Origin: Candidatus Methylophosphatis roskildensis
GTDB lineage: Bacteria; Pseudomonadota; Gammaproteobacteria; Burkholderiales; Rhodocyclaceae
Direction: 5' to 3'
Length of the DNA stretch: 64,000 bases
Assembly (NCBI GenBank): GCA_016708905.1
Contig: JADJEV010000005.1
Coordinates: 248,001-312,000 of the forward strand
Below, piece by piece: positions 51,746 through 60,274 of this stretch; positions within the stretch are counted from its first letter, which is position 1; each line of letters begins with the position of its first letter. The translations under genes were made by a program, and so were the position numbers. Under the pieces are notes generated by a model. The model did not search any database. It had not been told where the DNA came from and worked only from the letters and a program-made list of their open reading frames with translations.

Positions 51746-52525
51746 TTGCCCGCCAACGAAGCCAAAACTCCCATTCAGGTAATCGAGCGCATGATGACGC
51801 TGCTCGACGTGCTGTCGCGCTATCCGGGCAGTGTGAGCCTCAAGCTACTGGCCCATGAAAGCGAATTGCATCCGTCGACTGCGCATCGCATTCTGGGCGC
51901 GATGACAGCGAGCGGCTTCGTCGAGAAAGGCGACGCCGGTTCCTATCGACTGGGTATCCGCCTTCTGGAACTCGGCAACATCGTCAAGTCGCGCATCAGC
52001 ATCCGCGACCGCGCCATGGCGCAGATGCAGCAGTTGCACCAAGCCACCGGCGAAAGTGTGAACCTCGGCATTCGCCAGGGCGACGAGATCGTCTATGTCG
52101 AACGCACATCGAGCGGCCGCTCCGCGGTACGCGTCGTGCATATCGTCGGCGCGCGCGCGCCACTGCATACGACTGCAAGCGGCAAATTGTTCCTGGCCGA
52201 GGATTCACTGCAAAAGGTGCGCGAATACGCCAAGCGCACGGGCCTCCCCGCGGCAACGCCGAACTCGATCGTCAGCCTGCCGCTGCTCGAGCGCGAGCTG
52301 GACAAGGTGCGGCGCCACGGCGCGGCCTTCGACATGGATGAGATGGAAACCGGTGTCCGCTGCATTGCAGCCGGCATACGCGACGACAACGGGGTGCTGG
52401 TGGCAGGCTTGTCGCTGTCGACCCCTGCCGAACGCTTCGATGCGGATCGGGCGACCCAGGTCCGCCAGACTGCCGAGGAGATTTCCGCTGCGATGGGTTA
52501 CGTCAAGCCGCAAGGGCGGGCCTGA
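51746..52525 (+). CDS. IclR-family transcriptional regulator
   Basis: A 259-residue regulator: N-terminal winged helix (PSTAHRILGAMTASGFVEKG, about 35-60) and C-terminal effector-binding domain (RQGDEIVYVERTSSGRSAVRV, HTTASGKLFLAE, ETGVRCIAAGIRDDNG). The start is TTG 51746 with GGGAG upstream; no ATG precedes the conserved part except within it. Target genes cannot be inferred; it is not coupled to its neighbours. Confidence 0.88.
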   Translation: MPANEAKTPIQVIERMMTLLDVLSRYPGSVSLKLLAHESELHPSTAHRILGAMTASGFVEKGDAGSYRLGIRLLELGNIVKSRISIRDRAMAQMQQLHQATGESVNLGIRQGDEIVYVERTSSGRSAVRVVHIVGARAPLHTTASGKLFLAEDSLQKVREYAKRTGLPAATPNSIVSLPLLERELDKVRRHGAAFDMDEMETGVRCIAAGIRDDNGVLVAGLSLSTPAERFDADRATQVRQTAEEISAAMGYVKPQGRA

Positions 52526-52540
52526 TATCAGGCCCGACGC

Positions 52541-53575
52541 CTACGACGGTTGCCGTGCCGACACGCGCAGAGTCGGCGGCGCCCCGTGAGTGAGCAGCGC
52601 GCCTTCGAGCCATTTCTTGATGCGTGCGGCATCAGCCACCCGAGTGTAGCGGCCTGCCGAATCGAGCAACACGATGATCAGAGGCTTGGACTTCAGCCAC
52701 GCCTGCATCACCAGGCACTTGCCCGATTCACGAATGTAACCCGTCTTCGACACGCCGATCTGCCAGTCTGCGTTGGCAACCAGCGGGTTGGTGTTGTGAA
52801 ACGGACGCAGGCGCCCGCCGACTTCGACCAGATACTCCGCCGTAGTCGAAAATTCCCTGATCAACGGATAGTGCGCGGCCGCCCCGACCATCAGAACCAG
52901 GTCGCGTGCGCTGGAAACATTGCCGGCGTTGAGTCCGGTGCTGTCGTAGAAGCGCGTTTCGTGCAGGCTGAGCGTTGCCGCCTTGCGGTTCATCGCATCG
53001 ATGAAGGCCGTCATGCCGCCCGGGTAATGGCGCGCCAGGGCGGACGATGCGCGATTCTCCGACGACATCAACGCGAGGCGCAGCATGTCTTCGCGACTGA
53101 GGACCGAGCCGACAGCCAGGCGGGAACTGCTGCCGCGCAGGTAATCGACATCGGCGTCGCTCACTTCCAGCAAGTCGCCCATGCCCTGTTTCGCATCGAG
53201 CACGACCATCGCGGTCATCAGCTTGGTGATTGACGCGATCGGCAGAACAGCATCGGAATTCCTCTCCAGCAACACGGTGCCGGTCGTTTGGTCCTGCACG
53301 AGAAATGCCTGTGAGCGCAGGATCGGATCGCCGTCAGAGTCGAACTCGGGCTCGGGCGCGGCGGGAGCAGCATGCTGTTTGACCAGGGTAGCCCGCTTGC
53401 CCTTGACATAGCGGACGTGTTTGCGCACCGAGGGCACCTTGGCTTTGGCTTTGGATTTCGCTGCCAGTCGCGATGGGCCATGGTTCCGCGACCCTGCCTC
53501 CGCGGGCTGAGCACCGAGACCGAGCGCGACCCACAGCAGGACAGCCACCCCGAACATCTTATTGAGAATCTTCAT
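52541..53575 (-). CDS. pbpG: D-alanyl-D-alanine endopeptidase PbpG (PBP7-like)
   Basis: A 344-residue penicillin-binding protein cutting D-Ala-mDAP crosslinks in periplasmic peptidoglycan. Signal peptide ends near AEAG (residue 27), then a Lys/Ala-rich low-complexity linker (about 28-75) and the transpeptidase fold with SxxK in ASITKLMTAMV, SxN in SSENRASS and KTG in VSKTGYIRESG. The basic linker is longer than in E. coli PBP7. Convergent with iclR. Confidence 0.93.
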   Translation of the reverse strand: MKILNKMFGVAVLLWVALGLGAQPAEAGSRNHGPSRLAAKSKAKAKVPSVRKHVRYVKGKRATLVKQHAAPAAPEPEFDSDGDPILRSQAFLVQDQTTGTVLLERNSDAVLPIASITKLMTAMVVLDAKQGMGDLLEVSDADVDYLRGSSSRLAVGSVLSREDMLRLALMSSENRASSALARHYPGGMTAFIDAMNRKAATLSLHETRFYDSTGLNAGNVSSARDLVLMVGAAAHYPLIREFSTTAEYLVEVGGRLRPFHNTNPLVANADWQIGVSKTGYIRESGKCLVMQAWLKSKPLIIVLLDSAGRYTRVADAARIKKWLEGALLTHGAPPTLRVSARQPS

Positions 53576-54153
53576 TATTTCTATCTACCGGCGCCGATTC
53601 TGGTGAAGTGTATCAGAGACGAAACAATACACAAGAAAAATAACGAGATACAGAGTATCTCTCAAGTAAATTGCAGAATATGAAGGAATTCACGCCTGCC
53701 TTAAAGGTCAACGGCTGCCGCAGACGTTGCTTGAGTCAGGGTCAACGGACTTGCCAGTGTCGCCAAAGCTGGAAAAAAACGCCGAACTCACCAGAAGCGC
53801 TTACTTGGAGGTTCGCCGGCCATCGGATACATGCCCGGCCGAGCGCGGCGGATTCAACGACGCTCGTTGGCGAGCACCCCTGCCACGTCAAGTGCCGTCG
53901 TATCGAGTGTGCTGTCCGCATGGTCCACCCCCTTGGCACGATTGGCAACGTGCGCAAAACCCCAGAAACAAAGCGTACGCTTGCCGGAAGGGCGCATGGA
54001 ATGGCGCTCTGCGGGCCGCCAATGCCGGCAGCGCCATTCCACGCGCGCCCTGGCGGTGACATGCCTGGGATCGCCTGTCCATGCGGTTTCCAGGCTATGT
54101 GCTTGGAACGTCTTGTCGTTTCGCCCCGTCATCCGCATGGATCGGGCGAGGGC
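53576..54153. other. 578-bp intergenic region with repeat copy C
   Basis: AT-rich start (53576-53690, likely the pbpG promoter region) followed by GC-rich non-coding sequence containing repeat copy C and related CCGCATGG fragments (53913, 54090). No gene is supported. Confidence 0.45.
53993..54045. repeat. Palindromic intergenic repeat, copy C
   Basis: Arms CGCATGGAATGGCGCT (53993-54008) and AGCGCCATTCCACGCG (54030-54045) match at 15 of 16 positions with a 21-bp centre. It is the longest-armed copy of the family. Confidence 0.7.
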
Positions 54154-56979
54154 CTATGCAGGGAGTCCGCTAGCCGCGTGGAGAGCCGCGATTCCCAGGG
54201 CGTATTCCGCCTTCAGATTTTCGAGCTCGGCACCCGCCGTTTCGAGAGTTCCCGCTTTACCTAGCATTTCGAGGGAACGCGCCCGGGCCGAGAAATCAAG
54301 CAGACCAAGATTGGCACTGGCCGACTTCAAAGAATGCGCCTGCGCTGCCATTGCAGCGCCATCTCCGGCGTCGAGATCCCGATGCATCTGGGCAATGCTT
54401 CCCGGTGTGCCGTCGACGAACAGCTTCACGACTGTTTCGACAAGCGAATCACCGCCGATTTCGCGCAGCGATTCGATGACCGTTCCGTCGAAACCTGCCC
54501 CGTCCTCGGCCATCGCGGCCGTCGGGGCAATCGATGCATCTGATTCCGCAAGCTCACCGGGCTGATTTGGCAGCGTCCAGCGTTCGAGCATCGCCTGGAG
54601 GGCAGACCGATTGAAGGGCTTCGAAATGAAGTCGGTCATCCCGGCGGCCAGACAGATTTCACGGCTGCCGCGCATCGCGTTTGCCGTCAGGGCGATGATC
54701 GGAATCCGCCGCGCTGGCTGGCCCGCCGATACCTGTGTTGCCTCCCAGGCGCGAATACGGCGAGTCGCCTCGTAGCCGTCGACTTCGGGCATCTGGCAGT
54801 CCATCAGGACGACGTCGAAATGACTCGAAGTCGCCATTGAGGCGCCGTCGTTGCCGCCTCCGGCCACCGACACCCGGCAGCCAAAGCGACGCAGGATGGT
54901 GCCGGCGACCTCCTGATTCACCGGGTTGTCCTCGACGAGCAATACGTTCAGACGGGCCAGCGCAGTGAGGTGCTCGCCGGCTTCAGCGCGGGGGTCCGCA
55001 TCTTCGGGCGCCAAGCCGAGCGATATGCGCATGGCACTGAACAACTGCGCCTTGCGCACCGGCTTGACGACGTAGCGGTCAACGCCTGCGTCGCGTGCGG
55101 CACGCGTCGCAGCCACTTGATTCATGGACGTCAGCATCACGATGCGCAGCCCCGTCAATCGCGGATCGGCGCGTACCTGGCTGGTCGTTTCGATGCCGTC
55201 GAGGCCAGGCATCAGCATATCGATCAGAACAATGTCGTAGGCATGGCCGCACTTCGCGGCCAATCGCAGTTTTTCCAGCGCTTCGGTCCCATCTGCGGCA
55301 ACTTCGGCCGACATGCCCCAACCAACTACGTGCCCGAGAAGGATCGCGCGGTTGGTTGAATTGTCGTCGACCACCAGCACCTTGCGCCCCCGCAGGCCGT
55401 CGCCATCCTGGTCAGACTCGCCGGCCAACTGCGTCGCGGAAAGGTCGAGACGCACCGTAAACCAGAACGTGCTTCCGACGCCAACTTGGCTGCTGAGGCC
55501 GATCGCTCCGCCCATCAACTGGCAGAGGCGACGCACAATGGATAGCCCGAGTCCCGTTCCCCCATAGCGGCGGGCCGTGCCCGCATCGCCTTGGTCGAAC
55601 TCCTCGAAGACCGATGCCTGCTTGTCTGCCGGGATACCGCAACCGCTGTCCTGTACTTCGATGCGCAACATCACATCGGCTGCGCAATGCTCGACGACAG
55701 TTGCATGAACGTTGATCTCTCCACGCTCGGTAAATTTGATCGCGTTGCTCAGCAGGTTGGAGAGAATCTGCCGCAAGCGCCCAGAGTCCGCGCAGGCCCA
55801 GAGCGGAACGTCCGGCGCCAACAGACAGTGGATTTCCAGTCCCTTGCCTTGTGCGCGCTCGGCAAACAGACCGACCACGTCTTCGATCATGTCGCGCAGT
55901 TGGAAGTCGGTCTGATCGAGCTCCAGCTTGCCCGCCTCGATCTTCGAGAAATCGAGAATGTCGTTGATCACGCCCATCAGGGCCTGCCCGGATCGAAGTG
56001 CGGTTTGTGCCAGCCGTCGCTGTTCGTCGCCCAGCGGCGAATCGAGCAGCAGTTCGGTCATTCCCAGCACACCATTCAACGGGGTGCGGATCTCGTGACT
56101 CATGTTCGCCAGGAACATCGATTTCGATCGCGTCGCGTCCTCCGCGCGGACCTTGGCCTCGTTTGCCTCCGACACCGCGGCTTCCAGATCACGGTTGATT
56201 TCAACCAGCTCCTGGCCGCGTTCAGCCAGGTTGCGATCCCATTGCTCGAGTTGCGCCAGCATCTGGTTGAAGCCTGCGGTCAGTTGGCCGACCTCGTCGT
56301 GCTCCGTACTCGGCACCCGAATGCTAAAGTTCTGCTCTTCGGTGACCTGTCGCATCGAATCTGACAGAAGGAAGATCGGTTCGACAATTCGCCTCTGCAA
56401 GCGCATCGCCCAGCGGAAGGCCAGCCAACCCGATACCAGCGTGACGCAGAGGATGAGCGTCACGCTGCCCGCGAGTTGGGCGTAAAAGCGCGTAGGGCTG
56501 GCACGCAGATAGACGAAGCCGATGGTCTCGGTATGGAGCACCACAGGCGCCAGGTATTCGATCGCATCCAACCGGAAGCGGTTGACCGCCACGCCTTGTT
56601 CGATGCTTCGCACCAGCCAGGGTCCACCATCGGCGGCCGATGGCCGGGCTTCGGCCGGGTGTCCGAAGCCGGCGAAGAACTCACCCGCGCCCGAGAACAC
56701 GGTGACTGTGACAATGTCCTTCTCGGCCCGCACGGACGAGAGCAGCTTGGTCGCCTGGCGCGGCTCTTCAAACTCAAGCGCTGCGGTGACGTTGGCGGCT
56801 ACAACCTGAGCAACCACCGAGAGGCGTTCGACCATCGTATCCGCGAACGCCCATACCTGAAACACGACTATCGCGACCGCGACCGCGGCCAGGGCGCTCG
56901 CGACCGTTCGCCACACGAGGTTTCGCAGCTTTACGCGGATCGAAATGCTGGTGCCGCGTGATGCAGTTTCCTGACGCAT
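54154..56979 (-). CDS. Hybrid sensor kinase of TonB-receptor module 2 (HisKA-HATPase-REC-REC-Hpt)
   Basis: A 941-residue membrane kinase of BarA-like architecture: TM1 (about 25-47), CHASE8-like periplasmic sensor (about 50-165), TM2 (about 168-190), HAMP, coiled coil, HisKA (H box FLANMSHEIRTPLNGVLGM), HATPase (N box LSNLLSNAIKFTERG, GTGLGLSIV), two receivers (Asp in IVLIDMLMPGLDG and VVLMDCQMPEVDG) and a C-terminal Hpt (His in AAQAHSLKSASANLG). All phosphorelay residues are present. Starts 6 bp after the YfiR-like gene. The output regulator is not in the operon. Confidence 0.93.
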   Translation of the reverse strand: MRQETASRGTSISIRVKLRNLVWRTVASALAAVAVAIVVFQVWAFADTMVERLSVVAQVVAANVTAALEFEEPRQATKLLSSVRAEKDIVTVTVFSGAGEFFAGFGHPAEARPSAADGGPWLVRSIEQGVAVNRFRLDAIEYLAPVVLHTETIGFVYLRASPTRFYAQLAGSVTLILCVTLVSGWLAFRWAMRLQRRIVEPIFLLSDSMRQVTEEQNFSIRVPSTEHDEVGQLTAGFNQMLAQLEQWDRNLAERGQELVEINRDLEAAVSEANEAKVRAEDATRSKSMFLANMSHEIRTPLNGVLGMTELLLDSPLGDEQRRLAQTALRSGQALMGVINDILDFSKIEAGKLELDQTDFQLRDMIEDVVGLFAERAQGKGLEIHCLLAPDVPLWACADSGRLRQILSNLLSNAIKFTERGEINVHATVVEHCAADVMLRIEVQDSGCGIPADKQASVFEEFDQGDAGTARRYGGTGLGLSIVRRLCQLMGGAIGLSSQVGVGSTFWFTVRLDLSATQLAGESDQDGDGLRGRKVLVVDDNSTNRAILLGHVVGWGMSAEVAADGTEALEKLRLAAKCGHAYDIVLIDMLMPGLDGIETTSQVRADPRLTGLRIVMLTSMNQVAATRAARDAGVDRYVVKPVRKAQLFSAMRISLGLAPEDADPRAEAGEHLTALARLNVLLVEDNPVNQEVAGTILRRFGCRVSVAGGGNDGASMATSSHFDVVLMDCQMPEVDGYEATRRIRAWEATQVSAGQPARRIPIIALTANAMRGSREICLAAGMTDFISKPFNRSALQAMLERWTLPNQPGELAESDASIAPTAAMAEDGAGFDGTVIESLREIGGDSLVETVVKLFVDGTPGSIAQMHRDLDAGDGAAMAAQAHSLKSASANLGLLDFSARARSLEMLGKAGTLETAGAELENLKAEYALGIAALHAASGLPA

Positions 56980-56985
56980 TTGCCC

Positions 56986-57555
56986 TTACTCCACGACAGT
57001 CGCCAATTCAAGCAAGGACGCCCCCGGCTCGAGATCGCTCTCGCGGGCATTGCGCAGATTGATCTCGAAGGCAATCTTGTTCTCGCCCTGGATCAGCCCG
57101 ACCATTCCGCCTCTCCGGGCGAAATCCGGCGCGTCGCTAACAGTCAACACGCTGCGGCCACGCAGCACAACGGGCACCCCGCCGCCGATCTCACGCGCCC
57201 CGCCGGGGATGTAGAGGACATGGCAGCCCTTGACGTCGGCCAACGAAAGGCCGCCGATTCTGCGAAACTGCGCGAGATGGTCCCGCGCAGGCTTGCCATC
57301 GACCGCGGCAAGCGCAACGCCGACCGGCGAGTCCCCGAGAGAGCAAAGCAGGAGCGGGTCATTGACGGCCAACGCTGTAACCGGCCACTCGACGAACTTG
57401 ACGAGCTTGAACACCAAGGCCGCCTTGATACGGTCTTCGCGCTGCTGCGGGGTGTCAGCACTCGTCTCTGCGGCAAGAAGTGCCAGGCAAGCCGCCAACG
57501 CCACGGCGATTGACTGCCGCGCTCGCGGAATCAACGGCGCAGATCTTCGGGACAT
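56986..57555 (-). CDS. YfiR-family periplasmic protein
   Basis: A 189-residue protein with signal peptide (AVALAACLALLAAETSA) and a YfiR/DUF4154 domain (RIKAALVFKLVKFVEWP ... VLYIPGG ... LTVSDAPDFARRGGMVGLI ... NKIAFEINLRNARES). YfiR proteins bind the periplasmic part of a membrane signalling protein; here the partner is probably the kinase encoded 6 bp downstream, not a YfiN-type cyclase. Lies 14 bp after the receptor gene. Confidence 0.88.
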   Translation of the reverse strand: MSRRSAPLIPRARQSIAVALAACLALLAAETSADTPQQREDRIKAALVFKLVKFVEWPVTALAVNDPLLLCSLGDSPVGVALAAVDGKPARDHLAQFRRIGGLSLADVKGCHVLYIPGGAREIGGGVPVVLRGRSVLTVSDAPDFARRGGMVGLIQGENKIAFEINLRNARESDLEPGASLLELATVVE

Positions 57556-57569
57556 CGGCAGCTAGACGG

Positions 57570-59672
57570 TCAGAACTTCCAGTTGACCTGCCCGAACACC
57601 GAACGCTCGATCAGCATGGGTGCAACATCGAGGAGCTCCGAAACGAACTCGGGATGTCGCTTGTCCAGAAGATTGCGTCCCACCAAGGCCAGCTCCAGAT
57701 CCTTGAGCGGCCGCCAGGCGAGCCGCAGGTCAAGTTGGCTGTACGCAGGAACCACCGCCACTCCCTCTGATATCATTGGCAGTTCGCCGACGTGGCGCAG
57801 CAACAAATCGATGTCGGTGTCCGGGCGCGGATTCCAGGCCATCCGCAGGGCAAGCTGCTGTTCCGGTGCACTGCCTTCCCGATCCGTGCTGAACGCATTG
57901 CCCTCTTCCCGCACTACCATGGCAAACTGCGACAGAGCCAGTTGAAACTTCAGGTTCGGAAGTGCGCGCCAGTCGGCTGCGATTTCGAATCCATGGCTGC
58001 GGCCTTTGGCCAGGTTTTCCGCCTGGAGTACCTGCAACACTTGGGTTTGCCCTGGCAGGAGGAAACAGTACTGAGCAACCGGCAAGCCCGATGGTTGACA
58101 CACCGGGGAGACGAATCGGCCCGTCCGCAAATTGTCATAGTCATTGCGATATAGGGCCAGATCGACACTTGTCGTCGGCGTGAGGCGCTGCTTCCAACCT
58201 GCCTCATAAGCGACCAGCGACTCGGAGACCACGACGCCGGCGCCCTGAAGCAGGGTCGGGAGCGGCAGTGGATTGCGCGTGGAGAACGGTGGCAGTACGG
58301 TTTGGTTCACCAAGCCGCTGTCATCGATTCGACTGGGTGTACGTACTGCCCGGGCGACCGATCCCCAGACCGTGGCGGCCTCAGTCGGCGTCCACAGCAG
58401 TCGGGCATTCGGTTGGTGCTCAACACCCGTGTAATCGTTCCGTTCCAGCTTGGAACCTACCGTCAGGATCAGCCTCTGCGGCACAAGGGTAATGTCGTCC
58501 TGGATGAAAGCGCTGAACAACTTCCGGGAGGCTGAGTCGGGCGAGAATGTCGCGAACTGGAGGGTATTTGCGGGAACGCCGGCGTACGATGGCCCCATCC
58601 TGTCGCGGCTCAGGCGATAGCCGGTGCCCAACACCAGGTCGTGCCCGGCTAAGCGCCGCGTCCGATACTGAAATTCCGCGTCGTAGGTGTCGCGCTCCTC
58701 CTTCAGGTGGGCCGGCCAATCACGAAAGGTGTGATCTACGTAGCCCTGAATGGTGAACGAGTCGGTAGACGAAATCTCGCGTTGCCAACGCCCGAGAAGA
58801 TTCCAGCCGGATACGTCCTGGGTGGTTCCGGCCAGAGCATTGAAGGGTCGACTCAGGAAATTGATCGTTGAAGACTCCCCCGAGCGTCCCCGGTAGTAGT
58901 CACCCTGCAGCGTGACCGAGTCGCGTCCGCCCGGGGCGAAGTCGGTACGAAAACCCATGCGGTGCTGGCGCCAATCGTCGTGGCCGGAGTCGCCGTTGGC
59001 CGCGATCACGGCTTCGTCGCGATCGAAGCCCTTAGCGTAGGCACGCCAGTGGCCAATGTCACCTAACTTGCCGCCGTAGCGTACCGAGGCGAACCCCCGT
59101 TCTTCACCGCCGGCCCCCACTGTCACCCTACCGTCCTGGGTTGCCGCCGCCGACTTGGTGATGATGTTGATCACACCATTGACCGCATTGGCCCCCCAGA
59201 GGGAAGCGCCCGGCCCGCGGATGACCTCGATCCGTTCGATATCCGTCAGGACCGTATCCTGAACGTCCCAGTAGACACCGGAGAAGGTAGGCGTGTAGAC
59301 GCTGCGGCCATCCATCAGCACGAGCAACTTGTTGGTGAAGCGGCCGTCGATACCCCGCGCGCTGACCGCCCAAACGCTGGAACTGATTTGACCGACCTGA
59401 ATGCCTGGCGCCATGCGCAGCGCATCCGGAATGGTGGTTGCACCGGAACGCCGGATGTCATCGGCGGTGATAACGAAAACTGCGGCAGCGGCTTGGGAGA
59501 CGGTCTGCGGCTTTTTGGATACCGAGGTGATCTCCAGATTGAGAACTTCCTTGAGATCGAGATCAAAGAACGGATCGTCACCAACGGCCAAGGCGACCTG
59601 CGTCACGGCCGCTGATGCAAGACCGAAAGCGATCGCTCGTGCCCTGCGCGAGCGGTGTGGGCCCATCTTCAT
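57570..59672 (-). CDS. TonB-dependent receptor, module 2
   Basis: A 700-residue outer-membrane receptor: signal peptide, short acidic segment (DDPFFDLDLKEVLNLEITSVSKK, a TonB-box-like start often seen in YfiR-linked receptors), plug (about 55-165: IEVIRGPGASLWGANAVNGVINIIT), beta-barrel and terminal Phe (QVNWKF). GGAGG stands five bases before ATG 59672. It is first in an operon with YfiR-like protein and hybrid kinase, a module repeated in altered form at 46174-51085. The ligand is unknown. Confidence 0.92.
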   Translation of the reverse strand: MKMGPHRSRRARAIAFGLASAAVTQVALAVGDDPFFDLDLKEVLNLEITSVSKKPQTVSQAAAAVFVITADDIRRSGATTIPDALRMAPGIQVGQISSSVWAVSARGIDGRFTNKLLVLMDGRSVYTPTFSGVYWDVQDTVLTDIERIEVIRGPGASLWGANAVNGVINIITKSAAATQDGRVTVGAGGEERGFASVRYGGKLGDIGHWRAYAKGFDRDEAVIAANGDSGHDDWRQHRMGFRTDFAPGGRDSVTLQGDYYRGRSGESSTINFLSRPFNALAGTTQDVSGWNLLGRWQREISSTDSFTIQGYVDHTFRDWPAHLKEERDTYDAEFQYRTRRLAGHDLVLGTGYRLSRDRMGPSYAGVPANTLQFATFSPDSASRKLFSAFIQDDITLVPQRLILTVGSKLERNDYTGVEHQPNARLLWTPTEAATVWGSVARAVRTPSRIDDSGLVNQTVLPPFSTRNPLPLPTLLQGAGVVVSESLVAYEAGWKQRLTPTTSVDLALYRNDYDNLRTGRFVSPVCQPSGLPVAQYCFLLPGQTQVLQVLQAENLAKGRSHGFEIAADWRALPNLKFQLALSQFAMVVREEGNAFSTDREGSAPEQQLALRMAWNPRPDTDIDLLLRHVGELPMISEGVAVVPAYSQLDLRLAWRPLKDLELALVGRNLLDKRHPEFVSELLDVAPMLIERSVFGQVNWKF

Positions 59673-60222
59673 GGTTTCCTCCGGGATTCATGAAACTGGA
59701 CGCTTGCGACTCCGGGCTAGATCAACCGTTGGCCCCGCTTGGTGCAGCGCGACCAGGCAACGTGCCTCCCAGGGCCAAACGTCATCCCCGGGTATATCGG
59801 CAGCCGCCTATGGATCTTGAGATGCCCCTGTGTTCCGGCGCTATGGCAAGGCCGCTTCAGGCACTCGAACTCCCAGCACTGCGTGAATGCGGTGCTCGGC
59901 CGATGCACCCGATCATCGATCGGGTTCGTCACCATCCGTCGGTGTTGGCGGGGTCAAGAGTCCGCGCCATTGTGGTGGTGGGCGCGGACTTAGCCTTGAT
60001 CACGAGAGCTTCGCGGCTCACTGCCCGCTCGCCCTGCTCGCCAGCGCGTTCTATCCGGTTCTTGTCCAACGGCTCCCAGCTTCGCTCCACGCTCGGTCAC
60101 CCTCGTCTGGTTGCGCTTCGCTTCGTTCGCTGTGATCAACTTACGGCGGGACTTGCACCCGGAGGAGCGCGCTGATGCTGGGCGCACAATGAAGAAGCCG
60201 CCCGAAGGCGAATGGCACTTAC
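59673..60222. other. 550-bp region without a supported gene
   Basis: Between the receptor gene and the IS1634-type element. Short frames overlap on both strands but none has convincing features. GACTTGCACCCGGAGGAGCG near 60147 looks like the edge of some mobile or repeated DNA, but I cannot name it. Confidence 0.35.
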
Positions 60223-60228
60223 TTTAGC

Positions 60229-60248
60229 CTTACTTTCCGCAGGTCGCG
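60229..60248 (+). repeat. IS1634-type inverted repeat, left
   Basis: Begins CTTACTTTCCGC; preceded by target-duplication copy TTTAGC at 60223-60228. Confidence 0.9.
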
Positions 60249-60274
60249 GACGCAATATCGCGTGAATTTCCCGC

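Noticed and set aside
56986..57555. YfiR-like protein as part of a YfiBNR c-di-GMP system
   Set aside because: No GGDEF or YfiB-like gene is adjacent; the coupled genes are a TonB receptor and a hybrid kinase.
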